This document shows, piece after piece, positions 10,947-23,644 of a DNA stretch of 64,000 nt. Below the pieces are notes generated by a model. The model had not been told where the DNA came from. It was given only the letters and a program-made list of their open reading frames with translations, and made no database searches. The stretch's first letter is position 1, and the number at the start of each line of letters is the position of its first letter. The DNA comes from Moniliophthora roreri (taxonomy: Eukaryota > Basidiomycota > Agaricomycetes > Agaricales > Marasmiaceae). The position numbers and the translations under genes are program-made. The stretch is taken from positions 186,001 to 250,000 of the forward strand of contig LATX02000189.1 in the NCBI GenBank assembly GCA_001466705.2, given 5' to 3'.

Positions 10947-13900
10947 TCATGCGGTCGACTTGCCTGTTGGAGGCACATACTTGCCGCTTCCCCATGAAAA
11001 CATATCCTATAACATTATACTTGAGCAAACACTGAATGGCATAGTGATGATGGCTGGCTGACCTTGATTATACCACGAGTGATCTCCTGCAGTGCTTCCC
11101 GACTCTCCCATAATGGATAGATCACCACAGCGAATGTAGACATGAAACACCAGATAATCCCAATAACAACCCAAGCAGCCAGCCCGTGCTCTCCATAAAC
11201 GGTTTGGGCAAAGAAGAGTGGAAGTGGGATGAGAATGATGAAAATGAGCAGCTGGTCATACAATCAGTCAACAAATCAGCAGAATCGGTTGTGAAATTTG
11301 GACTCACCAGTCCGATAGAGGAATACGCGGCAAATTTGAATGCATTGTTCAAGGCTACTGGGTCGAGCTCATCCTCCTCAGCAGATTTTTCCGAGACGGA
11401 TGACGTCTCCTTTGCCTTCTTCTCATCGTCGTCCGAGTTCGCGTGGAGATCACCAGTAACAGGTGTCGGTCGGTTCATCGCCCGCGTAGATGCAAAGTCG
11501 TAATTATCCGGCCACTAAAGAACATCAGAACCCCTGACAGTCATCGGCAGTTGAAAAGTAATACTTACGATGAGTGAAGTGACAGTTGCGATGATTGCAC
11601 CTACGCCGATGGATGCCAAATTGCCTGCAAGCATCTCATAGTCGCCTAAGCCCACCGAGTTAACATATACAGGCATCAATAAAGGATATCAGACATACCG
11701 CCGCTAGTCTGTACCAGCATTGTGAATAATTAAATTTCGCAATCGGAGTCGAGAAGTACTCTTACCGTGACATTGATGACTCCGTCGCTAAGAGTGCTGG
11801 TAGTGACAATCCAAGCGATAATGCCGGCTCCAAATCCGAGGACAGCACCAGCTATACAGCCCCACTTGTTGGCCTTCTTCCATGTGATACACAAAGCAAT
11901 TGGTGCAACGGCAGAACCAAGAATGACACCCATAAACGTCTGCAACAAATTGAACAGCAGCCCAGTCTACACCAAGAAAATTTGCTTACATATAGCCAAC
12001 CCATAGATACCCCGATATAGAAGAAGATTAGCCCAGCGAGGGCCATTACTACGGCATACAGTGCAACCATCCAGTGTCCCATTCGCAGAATTTGACCTTC
12101 AGTTGCATTCGGATTGATATATTTCTGAATCAGAAAGATACGTTAGGAAAGACACTCTCAAGCCAGTGCTAACACGCACCTTATAGATATCGTACGTTAA
12201 CATAGAAGAAACGGCAATCAGCTCAGCCGACGTTGCTGAGGTGACAGCTAAGAAAAGAAGAATCAACATCGCCGCTGCACCAGATTGACCAAGAAGAGCG
12301 GCTGCGGCTGCAGGAGCAGGTAGGCCAGCTGAAACGTCTGCTGGAGAGAGAGGCTTCATGTCCGGGTCACCGCGTAGTGCGACTGCAGCTAAACCGAGAG
12401 TTGTCGCGAGTGTGAAGGGAATAGCAAACCTGTCGAGGTGTTAGGTCAAAGGCCACATCGAACAAGAGCAGTCTTACCATGACAATCCACCGAGTAAGTA
12501 GGCTTTGACGGTTGTCGCTGGTCGACTGGCAATAGCTCTCTGCCAATACGCCTGATCCTGGAATACAGTCGCAAAGTTTCCTATTATGCTGAATCAAAGT
12601 TCAGCATTTGACGCTAACCCAAAGGACCCGAACGTGTGGGTGGGACAGACTCACTTGATGACACCAAATATGAGACCGTTCTTAGAGCGCATGGTAATGT
12701 ATGATCCGTGGGCGTTGCCTTCAACTGGGGCTGCTGCAGCCGCTGCAGTGAGCAGTTCGTGCATCTTGTGTGGGCTTCCTATCTTGGGACTTGTGGCATA
12801 AACGGTAAAGACAAAGACCTAGGCGAAGTCAGCCCTGAGCTGCATCCATAGAGCACAGGATACGTACAAAGATGATGGCGAATAGGACAGCAGTATGTGT
12901 GCTAAGGCAAGGTCAGACAACATTCGGTGATATTAGGTAGAAGTGTATGTCTAACGTACTAATCGCATAGCAGGGTAGAACGCATGCCTCCGACAACAAC
13001 ATAAATTGCTACGCCCAGGGGGATTAGGAAGCATGCCTGAGGGGGAGTACAAGTTAGTGATTGTTCGAAGTAAAGTGGTTGAGCAGGCCGTACAGCAATG
13101 GTGCTCATACCGGTCAGGTCAGTAACAGTTGCGCTTCCTCCCAGGATTAGCATGGAACTGACGATGATATTTGTTGACATTCTAAAGCACAATATCAGTG
13201 TGTCGATGTAAACGAGAGGATACCCGAACACCAACCCGAAGAACATGAATACCAGATGTGCTACTTTCCCCCATCGGGTGCCAACGATTTCAAGCCATGT
13301 GTGAGCGTACGGGGCATTCAGCTTCAATTTTGCAGCCAACTATCGGCACGATTCGTGAATGAGCCGGCAAATGAAGGATAAGGATCTAACCATGGCAAAG
13401 AGTAATACTTGGATGGTAGCTCCGGCTCCATACCACCACGGCCCGCTAATACCTACCCATATTGTTCAGGATAGGGTTGTAAAACAACATACTCATTTAC
13501 TCACCATACTTGTAAGCGACGGCACTACTTTGAAGCTATTGAACCACTGTCAACGGTGCACTCTTTACGCAAGAATAATGGCGAACCAATGTTGCGGCCC
13601 AAGTCCACTGTGAAGACGCAGGTAAGTACGGGGTCAATGAACATCCATGTTTAGACGTACTGCGGACACAATACCAGACGCTATCAGACCTGGCTTGACA
13701 CTTCTGGATGCACTACTAAACTCTTCAGAGTTCTTCGGTGAAAAGGCCGTGTACCGTGCTTGGATTGCCGTAAGACCTAGCATAAACGCGCTGAAGAACA
13801 ACCCGATTCCTGAAATAACTCTTTAATAAGCTTTCCGACAGCATGGATTTTCATCCGTACCAACGACTGTAAGGCAGATCAGTACGTATTTGATGGGAGA

Positions 13901-13967
13901 TAAAGCTGCAAAACATACCAACACCATAGCCAGCGCCCTGCGGGAGAACTTGACTCGCATTCGACAT
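10947..13967 (-). CDS. DUR3: Urea active transporter (sodium:solute symporter family)
   Basis: A minus-strand gene with about a dozen short introns. The start at 13967 ([11 protein letters not shown]) joins to [16 protein letters not shown], the typical first segment of DUR3. Further diagnostic exons: [17 protein letters not shown] segment near 13430, [18 protein letters not shown] (13290), [20 protein letters not shown] (12250), [15 protein letters not shown] (11930) and [20 protein letters not shown] (11340). The C-terminus reads [12 protein letters not shown] then stop at 10947. DUR3 proteins are plasma-membrane proton/urea symporters, also moving polyamines, with about 15 membrane spans. 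Nitrogen-catabolite control is typical for the family but no site was identified here. A charged acidic/Ser-rich loop precedes the last membrane segments. Confidence 0.92.
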
Positions 13968-16276
13968 ACTGGAACTTTGATGGGTGGACCGAGGCTTCTG
14001 GTGATGGTAGAGAAGGAAGAAGAGATTCTTTATCTACTGTTGGAAGGTCGCACAAGTAGTCAGATTGACATGTTCGTTAAACGTTCGGGGAGCAGAGATA
14101 AGAATTACATACTCGGGCCTTATCAACGTCAAGAATTTTTTGCCTCAAAGAAGCTATAGGCAATTGTCGACGTCCACGATAAGGAATTTTTGCTTGGCCA
14201 CGCAGGAAATCCATTCAGTTGGTTCAGTTGGTGGCTTCTGCCGCCCCTAGTCCATCCTATGTTGGTCAAATTATCTTGGTCGTTTACCGAATCAATCCTG
14301 GAGGCGGATGTTTTTGCAATGGAGCTTGAGCGGATAGAACAGGGTTGGCAGACATCGTAGTCTGAAGCGTTGTGGTACATGTTAGTGGTACCTGAAAATC
14401 GTGTTCCGAGTCCGAGTTGATGAGGATCTATTCTATCTTTATCTGCCAATTTTTTTCCTTATGCGGGGGTAGGAAAGTTGTGGTTTCATAGATTGTTTTG
14501 TTTGGCTCATTCAGCGCACGTTCAGCTTCGCTCTCATTACGGTGCCCAAGTTTCCGCAGAACCACAATGCCAGAAACGGACTCGTAATTGCCATCGGACC
14601 CTGGTGGCCCACTGCGGCAAGTGAAGAGCAAGAGGTCAATCACTCACTGTGATTTTACAATGGTCTTGCTAGTTTCGGATCGAGACAAGGGGCATTTCCC
14701 CCCCGCTTTGGTGGGTGTTTGAGTACTGTACAACCGTGACGTTCTGCTGTTGCTCACTGTTTATTTCAAAGTCGAACTCTGCCTCCACCTGTAGGCTTCC
14801 ATCATCTACGCTCGTTTCTCAAGATGCCTCAAAACAATTTAGAAAACCTCAAGATTCATACAAGCACACAACTATTGACGCGTTGCGCTCTCAAAACCAA
14901 GTTGTATACTTTCTGGATATCGACTCATAACCAAAAATCTCTCCGACTGCTCAGCTGGCCTCTTCGTGACCTATCATAATACGTATCTCTGTTTATTCAG
15001 GCGTAATGTCCGCTTTGTATCATGATAGTGAAGGGAGGCGCAAAGGAAGCGTGATGCGCAGAGTTATTGCGAGAACGTTAGGTGCGTCTTACTCAGCCTT
15101 CCCGAGTTTCCTGTCCTGAATACAAGCAGACTGTGTACTCCTTACATTCCAACCTACGCAACCGACAGTGCTCAAAACTTGAAGCTTGAAGGCTGGAAGG
15201 TTCGACATCTGTGTACATGATCATTTATGTAGCAAAAATCATGTGTAGTAGTAATAGCAATGCAGACGACATTCATTTAGGCCTACTACAGTCAATGGGC
15301 ATAGCAAGGTAGAAAGCCCGGGAAAAGGCAGTATGAAAACCCCCTGTGTCTGAGCACTCGGAAACACATTCAGTTTCTCTTGTTAAACGAGTGAGTCGTA
15401 CCAAATTAATTTTGTCAAATTCACTCGCTCGGTGGGACCTTCCACTCGACTTTCGAGCTTGGAGTACTGGCCAGTTGTGGACCCATCTATCTATCTATCT
15501 ATCTATCGTTGGCTGCCGACACAGCCACACCTATATCGCTTTCAACTTTTCCCTCGAACTAACTGCTCTACTAGGCTACTTGTTGTTTTCCGCCCGGGGC
15601 GTTAAAGTCTCATGGCCTCCAATGCGGAACAAGGAAATGACACCCTGCAAGCAGGTCGTCCATGCTTTGGTCACTCTTCCTGAATAATACGAATATGGAA
15701 CATCGACAACGGTATCCGAACGGTATCCTACTCAATTCGCATTGCAACGTCCATCGCCTCTTCGAAATCTACCGCGTCACTGCAAATGACGTACCATCGA
15801 TCTCGATCATCGGAGTCTACAATGCTGCGTGGGCACTGGAGGTTGGGTTCATTTGCCTCGTTATCATTCGACGCACTGTGCTCGTCCTCTTTGTACTTTA
15901 CTCGAAGCCGACGAGGTCAGTTCAGAAGATGTTTCTTATTCTTACAAACGCGAACCGCGTACCAGTGAGTCTGCAGCCCATACTATATTCAAAAAATCAG
16001 AACGGAGAGCCAAGGTGGCGTCTCATAAAGTACTTAGCCAAGTGTACGCCCTTTCATTTAATTTCATTCTCCCAAGTCCCCGTTCCTTGATCAGCTCGGA
16101 GCTTTCATTCTGCAGCAAGTTGATTCCACTCTGAGACTAGACTCTGATACATGTAGTCGAAGTAGCATAGAAATCAATAGGGCAGCCATCACCGCCAACA
16201 CATCCAAGTTGTACGCCAACAAGACCGTAGAGAAGCGCGGCAGAGCAAACTGCACCCTATCTCATTCACAGATCCA
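13968..16276. other. Intergenic region, no supported gene
   Basis: About 2.3 kb with several short frames on both strands but no convincing gene. The best candidate is at about 15612-16134 (+): a short ATG frame, then a charged Ser/Glu-rich frame (LEADEVSSEDVSYSYKRE) that changes frame relative to upstream sequence; a spliced gene cannot be excluded. A tetranucleotide repeat lies at 15484-15507. Confidence 0.4.
15484..15507. repeat. (CTAT)n microsatellite
   Basis: About six consecutive CTAT units read directly from the sequence. Confidence 0.9.
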
Positions 16277-17098
16277 TTACAAATCCATTGGAAGACATTC
16301 GCGGTTGCGTAACCAATCTATGAAGTACAATGAGTGATCGGTGTATGCAACTCTGTTGAAATGATCACCTATGGTAACGTCCTCTAAATGATCGTCAAAG
16401 TCGCCAAAGATCTGCTGAGCATGGGTATCGCGAACAAGTTCTACGGCACGTTTTGGAAGATCTGGAGAAGATAGTTTGAAAGATGATTCGGAGGTGAAAG
16501 CTGCGTATGCTTCGTTGGAAGGCCTCCAAGTTGAGGGTGATTGTGATACGTAGGGCTAGTCCATTAGTCAGGGGATGCCTATCGCAGAGACATTATATGC
16601 TGAAGACGCACGAACAAGGCAGGGTGATCTGTGCCCAATCGTTCGCCATCAATCTGGAAGCTATATTCAGAATGTAGCGTGTAATCATAGTAAGTTTCTC
16701 GACTCACTACGAAGGCAACCGCATCTTTGAACGACTCCTTGATCTTTGAAGCAACTTTCTCTCCCACTGGTGCTAACGCAGTTTCATCTAACCTTTCACA
16801 TGCCTGGTAGTACCCAACTAGCTTCATTCCAGACGATTCGGCATGTCGTCCTGCCTTGCAATCAATCAGGGTCAATGGTCCTTTACAGAAAATAAATGAA
16901 TCATACCAAATCAAGTCCTATTTCCATCATAGGGCTCAAGCTCGTCCAGTGGTGTAGAAGAGGTACCGCGTCCTGAATTTCGACCGCGTTACCGGTGCCA
17001 ACGCCAAGTAGAACCCCATTGACCTGTCTGTGAGGATGCTTCGCAGCGTGAAAGAAGATTTTGAAGTATGCCGTGGGGTGAATAGTGTAGGATACCAT
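16277..17098 (-). CDS. EMC8: ER membrane protein complex subunit 8/9 homologue
   Basis: The minus-strand first exon begins MVSYTIHPTAYFKIFFHAAK, with NGVLLG shortly after, the hallmark start of the EMC8/EMC9 (UPF0172) family. Later exons give ESSGMKLVGYYQACERLD and VGEKVASKIKESF, then a C-terminus reading YFIDWLRNRECLPMDL. The family has an MPN fold without the JAMM metalloprotease residues and sits on the cytosolic face of the ER membrane complex, which inserts tail-anchored and multi-pass proteins. The gene is divergently paired with ATG12, with only 82 bp between the two start codons. The Ser-rich, poorly conserved segment near 16440-16560 appears specific to this lineage. Confidence 0.9.
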
Positions 17099-17180
17099 GG
17101 TCGAGTCGGGTCAGGCCCAGGTCAGGACGAAGGTTGCGGGCGGTGGCCGTATTGTTTTCGTGTGACGATGTGTGACTAAA
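17099..17180. promoter_or_regulatory. Compact bidirectional promoter of EMC8 and ATG12
   Basis: The entire region between the two divergent ATG codons is 82 bp. It must hold both 5' leaders and at least part of both promoters, or promoter elements extend into the opposite gene. No TATA box is visible; the sequence is GC-rich with a repeated GGTC/GGTCAGG pattern near 17098-17126. Confidence 0.55.
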
Positions 17181-17768
17181 ATGGTACTCGACACGCCAGA
17201 ACGTTCAATACCGTCATGGGCGATACCAGAGACCTCCGAGAACGCGGAGGAGGCCCTCAAAGCTCTTCAGGCATATAAGAAGAAGGATTCGGAGAAAAGT
17301 ACGTCTATCATCCTTTGTTTCAGCAGCAGTCCCAAATTCAACACCCTAGTCATCGTACGGTTCAAGGCCGTCGGGAATGCACCCATTATGAAGGAGAATT
17401 TCTTTAAGATCACCGCCTCAAATAGATTTCAAGCGGTGATACAGTTCTTGCGCAAGCAACTGGGATATAAGGGCTCGGAACCTCTGGTGCGTCCTCTTCT
17501 GTCAATCTTCCGTGGATCAAGCCACTGATCCCACTAACTAGCACACGTATATCAACCTGGCTTTCTCTCCAGCTCCAGACGACCTTGTGGCAAATCTCTT
17601 CAAAGTATGTGGAGACGCGATATTGAGAGTCTATGCGCTCAGTATCATTTACAGTCTTTTGCTACCGACAACCACCTGATAGTCAACTACAGGTACGTCT
17701 CTTTCGATGTTTCTCGACATAATCTGACCACATTCGCTCTATCTAGCACAACCGCTGCTTGGGGCTGA
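17181..17768 (+). CDS. ATG12: Ubiquitin-like autophagy protein ATG12
   Basis: Four introns, about 126 residues. A variable N-terminal arm is followed by the ubiquitin-like domain with the near-invariant strings [39 protein letters not shown] and the C-terminal LIVNYSTTAAWG. The terminal Gly is exposed without processing, as expected for ATG12, which is activated by ATG7 and ATG10 and conjugated to ATG5 to form the E3-like complex for ATG8 lipidation. The start at 17181 is the first ATG in frame; a GTG three codons earlier is not used. The last exon is only a few codons (17746-17768). Confidence 0.95.
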
Positions 17769-17994
17769 AGAGCGATCGAATCGGAATGCGTAAACACAGC
17801 AGGAGATTCTATTATCTCATAGGGCGTCGTACCTGATTTTGATTTTGTATACTATAGCTTTTTATCATACCTTATGGACACAGTGTCTGTGCTTCTGTCC
17901 CTGTTCCTGTCGATGTTAATCTTGACATAGGAACTGCAGTCTTCATTCGTTATCGGGGTCGACGTCATCATCCTAAACTCTTCCATCTACCACC

Positions 17995-19655
17995 ATGACC
18001 TCACGGTACATACGACATTCTCACGAACCATCTACCGACCTACAAGCTCTGCAAGAGAAGCTGCTAAGATTGACCAAGGATATGGAAAGTATCCGGAAGG
18101 AAATGAAGGATAAATGGGCAGATGGTACTAGTGTCTACAGTGGTGTATCAGGTGTATCATGAACATTTCATTCCGCCTCGGAACGTCTTTGGAATAACAT
18201 TTCTTTCAGGATATGTGATGATGGTGCAGAGCTTGTCTTCACTGTCGGGTCTTCATTCGGTGCCACAAGTTGAGCGGGCGACGACGTATCAAGATGGCGA
18301 CATTGCTCTCTTGTTACATGCTCTCAAGAACTCGTCGTCTCGGCCAAATAACCCTTCAAAGGCATCTTTCCTAGAAACACCCATAGGCACTGCTGTTTTG
18401 GTCATCACGCACGTACTCGACGCTGGCAAGCCGCCAGAAACCACAACCCCATTCTGCTCCGAGATTTTGCAATGTATTACCGATGCGGTGGTGAACCAAG
18501 ACGACGACACTGATGATGGGTCTGAAGTGTTGTACGGCCGCGCCGGACTACTTTATGGTCTCCTACGCATCCGAAGGTCACTGCGTCATCGCGGATGGGT
18601 TGACAAAATTGTAACGGAAACGGTCGGTTTCAATGAGGAGGATAAAGGTCATCTGGAGAAACTTCGCGATGCTACTTCCGTCGCTAGGCTTTCTGCTTTA
18701 TGCCAATCTATTATACATCGTGGTCGGGTTGGAGCTTCCTTGTATTCATCGGAGCTCATGCGAAAAGGAGACTCGAATGTCAAGCTACCTCCCCTCATGT
18801 GGTCCTGGCACTCTAAGCGATACCTCGGGGCCGCACATGGCGTAGGTATGTTCGGATAATTCTCTGCTTTTTTTTAAAAAAAAAAAAATATTGCGGCGGC
18901 TAATTCATCGCTTTCGCAAATAGCCGGAATACTGCACATTCTGCTACTGTGTCCTGCTCATATCATCAAAAATTACATCCCTGAAATCCATCAAACGGCC
19001 GAATGGCTACTTGGTTGTCAGGACCCACATGGAAACTGGCCAACCAAGGCGCCCAGTCATGTCTCGGATCACCATAGCAGTCATGAAAATGACCTTGTTC
19101 AGTAAGTCTCCGAGATATTGAACGGGAAATGACAGACTGAAATAGCCTCCATCCAGATGGTGCCATGGTGCATCCGGGGTTCTTATTCCGCTCTCCAGAC
19201 TGCTATATCTGTCATACACGTCTCCGGACACGTACTCCATGCCACCCACGCTGGCGACCAAAACTGTTACATCGCTTCGCAATGGCGCATCCGTCGTATA
19301 TCGACACGGTCTTTTGAGAAAGGGTGTCGGACTCTGTCATGGGGTTGCAGGTTCTGTGTACGCTCTTTTAGCCGTTTCCGATGCTATTGCTTTGTTACCA
19401 AGCGATGGACATCGGAAAAACTCCGAGTATTATTTTCTTCGTGCAGCCCATCTTGCCGAACTTGCGACTCGATTCGATCGCCTCACTGGGGATAGGGAGA
19501 TGAAGATTCCGGACAGGCCATGGAGTCTGTACGAGGGTTTAGCGGGGATGTGCTGTGCCTGGGGCGAGGTGTATGACAGAATTGAGGGTGCTGCTTCATC
19601 CCCGAATAGGTGGAACAAGTCTCAGAGCGGAATGCCTGGGTTCGATGATATATGA
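17995..19655 (+). CDS. LanC-like protein (eukaryotic LANCL type)
   Basis: Four exons. The N-terminal coiled stretch (LQEKLLRLTKDMESIRKEM) leads into SVYSGVSG, the first LanC toroid repeat. Further repeats are LYGRAGLLYGLLRI and YLGAAHGVAGILHILL. The zinc site is intact: first Cys in WCHGASGVL (about 19175) and the Cys-His pair in GVGLCHGVAGSVYALL (about 19330), with a last repeat SLYEGLAGMCCAWGE. Eukaryotic LANCL proteins bind zinc and glutathione; mammalian members add glutathione to dehydroamino acids in damaged phosphoproteins. No lanthipeptide precursor or dehydratase lies nearby, so peptide-antibiotic synthesis is not supported. One intron (about 18847-18923) carries a T8-A13 tract. Confidence 0.88.
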
Positions 19656-20804
19656 GTACGTCCTGCTCGCAGGCAACGTTGGTGGGCCTGCTACTTTGAA
19701 TGACTTCAACACATCAAGTTCTGACCGATACACAGAAAGGGCTCATCGAATTCCCAATACCTTATGAGATACACGATACGAGTCAAGCGCCGCAGGAAGT
19801 CTATCATGACCACCTTTTCATCTTCCCTGCCAACAGTTTTACGTGGGTGGCGGATCTTCACCAGTACTGTCCATACTTTGCAATTCGTCATGCAATACAC
19901 TCAATGAATGAATTATGATATAACGCTGATCGATTATTGTGGAAAAAGCTTTGCTTTGACTTTTCAGGTTTCGCCACCGATGATCTGCGCCAACCCAATA
20001 TCCTGAAACGGCCTTTTGATTACTTGTAATGGCTCATACCCGTGGACGGAAAACGTGTTCAAGGATCAACGCCATGAGGATCTTCTATTCTAGCTGGTCA
20101 AAGGGCTATTCGAAATTAGCTGAGCTGGCAGCTTGATAACACCCTGCCAAAAAAAAAAAGCTGAGAGAGCCCCGCAACGTGTAAATCCATATTTCGCCTA
20201 GCTGTCGCCCTTGTCAATCCTGGCATGCTCGCATTACCTCCCTTTCTCACCAAGCACACCAACTCCGCGATACTGGTATCTGCAAGTATGTTTTGCTAGT
20301 GGAGGACTCATGCTGCAAACGTGCCGTGTACACATGTAGAAGCTATTCTTCGGGAAAACTTGAGACTCCGAGAACCATGAAAGCACCCCAGCTGCAATGG
20401 TTCTGGCCGATTACCATGAGTGGATTTTGATCGCCTTCAGATATGGAAGAAAGGACAAGTTATCTGATCGAGGATAACTTACACGGCTAGGCATCCCTGT
20501 TCTTCTCCATCAAAAGATAAGCAGCACTGCTGTGGTCGTTTGGCGGAGATTGACACGACGAAGGGAATTCACTAAGTATATCGAGAGATAGGACCTATAA
20601 AAATCTTTTCGAAGACCACTTCCAATTTCCACTGAGCCTATTGCTGGGGTACACAGTTCGTCAAGCGGGAAGATCGCACAAGTTGATCTGAGGACAAAGC
20701 GGAGGAATTTTGAGGGTCCCAATACTGTAATAGTCTCTGTGCAAAAAGTCCCAAGACGTCCTAGAATGCTCTGGCCGCTGAGTGTATCTGCTTAAAGAGT
20801 GATT

Positions 20805-20839
20805 GGGGGGGGGNGGGGGGGGGGGGGGGGGGGGGGGGG
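20805..20839. repeat. Poly-G homopolymer with one unresolved base
   Basis: A run of G of about 35 positions, interrupted only by N at 20814. Its true length is uncertain and it is a likely sequencing or assembly weak point. Confidence 0.95.
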
Positions 20840-22903
20840 AGAACTGATTCTAAAAATTAATTCTGCCTGGACTTGAGCGTTTTTGGGGAATGTTTGTGTC
20901 CTGAACGAGAATGTGAGTACGAGGGATAATGCACAAGGACCTACATGTGTCTATAAGACTCTTTCGCCTCCAGGCACCGTTGTTTTGCTGCATCTTGTCT
21001 GGATGGCAAGGAGATCGGGCGGTGCAATGTATTTTTTGATTTCGGGGGGCGGCGGACCGACCTTGTGCCATCAAAAATCATGTCCCTGACGATAGCAAAA
21101 AGACACACGAGATGTTTCGCGGAGTTGAATTTTGAGGCCCTATTTTCATTGGCATTGTTCTTGCTACCATTTTAGCATTCGTCATAAGACACCGGAAGGA
21201 TTAGCAGGAAGTCTCCACGACATAAAGGAGAACGGCAAAGTTGAACGTTGGTCAAAGGGTTGTGAACATAATGTAAATGCGCACCCTTCTTTTCCAGCAA
21301 ATCTCCAGGATCATCGGTCAAGGAATGTTGGAACTGCACGAGTCAGGTGGCAGCTCCTCAGTAGCACAATTGACTTATCAGTCGGTGCTCGAGTCAAGAT
21401 GGTGCAATACAAGGGTGGCAGCCGCCGGTACCAAGTTATTGCACCCAGGAAATGAGATTGAGCCTGCTTATCTAGAGTACCATACTCAAGTCCAGGGTGA
21501 CGTACCACGAACGAGTACAAGTTGCTGTATAGTGTATAGAATAGGGAAACGGGCGAGACAAGTGCTCTGGGTCAACAAGACAGCTGGTACCCGGAATCAT
21601 GATATAACCTCTCGCCGTGTGAACATTGTAATATTGCAAGATCATGTGGAATTACTCCGAAGAAAGATGACATTGTCCAGATGAGGTTGCGGCGTTGTTC
21701 ATGTCAACGTTCTTGACCGCTGGCTCAGATTCTGATCCTGCCGGCGTTGGGGGCAAAATCGGTTCATAAAATCATAGGCCCATCAGGCGCTCAGTTTTAC
21801 CAGATCTCTTGCTTCCAAGACGTGCGAGTTATTCGGAGTATCCCGAACACATCGTAAGTTCATGTGTCTTCTAGGATAACGAATGATGGTGGTGAGGATG
21901 GATGGGTCAGTGGCATCAAGAGCCGATAGCATGGCACGGCACATAGAGTTCATCATCGTGTGGTCTATCGTCAAAGTCGATTTACAGGACGGGATGCGCC
22001 ACTCGAGTTGCGTTCTCAGTAGCCACAGACCATGGAGAAAAACAAGTCTAGCAGATCGAGGCTTGCCTAGAAAATTCTGCGTCAGATTGCCTGACATTGT
22101 GTTGTTATTCCTTTGCAGCTTTTCCAAGGACGAGATACAGGGCATGCTGATATGGGGTGAAAAGATGCCACGAAATTCCGATGCAGGGAAGGCAAACTCT
22201 GACAACGGTCAGAAGATGAGAGATTATAATTGTCGAGTACCGATGGCGTGACTAACGTTTTGAACTCTACAACGGAATGTGTAGACAAAGTGCTCGGGAT
22301 TATTATTGGGCCTGTTGATTCCAAGATATTTGTACGTGTACGATGCGTTTGTGGATGAACTCCTCGGTGATGAGACGACTGGAGAGAATACACTTGAAAT
22401 AGTATCCTTGTAATAAATACATCGGCGGTGTTGTTTGCTGAGGGAGGCGGGACGTAGTGAACCATGATTGATGTCAAGTTTAACAGAGTGCCTCTGAATT
22501 TGGCGTAAAATCCGGCGCTAAACCTCCTGGGGAATGATAGCAACGCCTCGAGGCCGTTGGCGACACTGCATAGAAATTGATTCCGTGAAAAAGTTTGAGA
22601 AGAGTTACGGATGGTTACGTGCGGTAACATAAAGTTGTAGTGGCATTACAGGAAGCCAGAGTTGTGATGGACTTCTATAAACGATTGGAGTTATACTGGA
22701 GTGCATCGTCTACCAAACAGGTCACTCACCGACCTTTTTCTTTTTCTCTTCCAAAGCCTGCCTGCTTTGAAACACGCAAAGCGGTGAGTCGTTGAGGAAA
22801 TTAAGCTCTTAAGCATGATGGAAACGGTTGAGATACCGAAAGCTGCGAAACGGCATCATTACAGGATCATCATCGATGGGAATATGAGTAAATTGACGGG
22901 GAC

Positions 22904-22923
22904 TTTTTTTTTTTTTTTTTTTT
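22904..22923. repeat. Poly-T tract
   Basis: Twenty consecutive T residues, not assigned to a gene. No adjacent retroelement body was recognised. Confidence 0.9.
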
Positions 22924-23644
22924 ATCAGTATATACTTTTAAGGACTTTTTGAACCAGTATTAAGGTCTTGAGTATACGCACTCGTGGGCGAATAACCCGT
23001 AAGATATGTCATGTCGTCAAGTAAGCGCAGGTGTCGATGTGTGACGCAAGGATTCTGCAAGGTACTTGATGGTGGAGAGCGCTGAAGGACACTGAATTGG
23101 TTGATTGATGTCAAGAATTGGTTGGTTGCGTCGTTTGTGTAGAGTAGAGAGCAAAAGAGACGATCATCGGGGACTTTGCGCGCACAGGGAAAACCAAGGG
23201 ACACGTGGAGATCGGTGAATAGCGGACCGGTACTCATCGTCGCGGCAGTGCGAAAGTTACGGACGCAAAGCAGATATTATAACGTATACTCGTCGACTCC
23301 CTAGATATAATGAACCTAAAAATAAAGAGATAGTGTATCCCAAGACCCAAATGAACACCATGTAAAAAGGGTGATGACTCTATGTGATGTAGATGATGAT
23401 GAAGATGCGCATGAATGAGAGAGAGAAAGAGAACAATCGAAAGCAGACTGATAGCGAAAAGGTGTAGATGAGTCCTACTAGACTGGCTAGGGAATCGCGG
23501 GGGTTGGTCGTGTCCGTGATATGGGGTCATGTCTACAAAGTCCCAGAGGGTAGGCATGATGATGATGAGGAACAAATGATGAACTCTATGGGGTAACCGA
23601 AAGAGAAAGAAAAAAAAGGAAACGAAGGGCAAGAACAATAACGT

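Larger units (their letters stand above)
19656..23644. other. Gene-poor block
   Basis: Four kilobases without a supported gene. It includes a long G run with an ambiguous base (20805-20839) and a T20 tract (22904-22923). A 182-codon minus-strand frame at 22082-22630 and its neighbours show no domain and no coherent splicing. A His-rich minus-strand frame at 23234-23638 lies just past the stop of the small gene below and is probably its 3' UTR. Confidence 0.4.

Noticed and set aside
17995..19655. Lanthipeptide biosynthesis cluster around the LanC-like gene
   Set aside because: No precursor peptide, dehydratase or transporter gene is nearby. The neighbours are ATG12 and a gene-poor block, so a LANCL-type role is more likely.
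22082..22630. 182-codon minus-strand open frame in the gene-poor block
   Set aside because: No domain, no splice set, and adjacent frames look equally (un)convincing. Kept only as part of the intergenic note.
23234..23638. 134-codon His/Leu-rich frame resembling a small membrane protein
   Set aside because: Lies directly after the stop of the small gene at 23645 on the same strand and is built on low-complexity sequence (GA/CAT-rich), so it is more likely 3' UTR.
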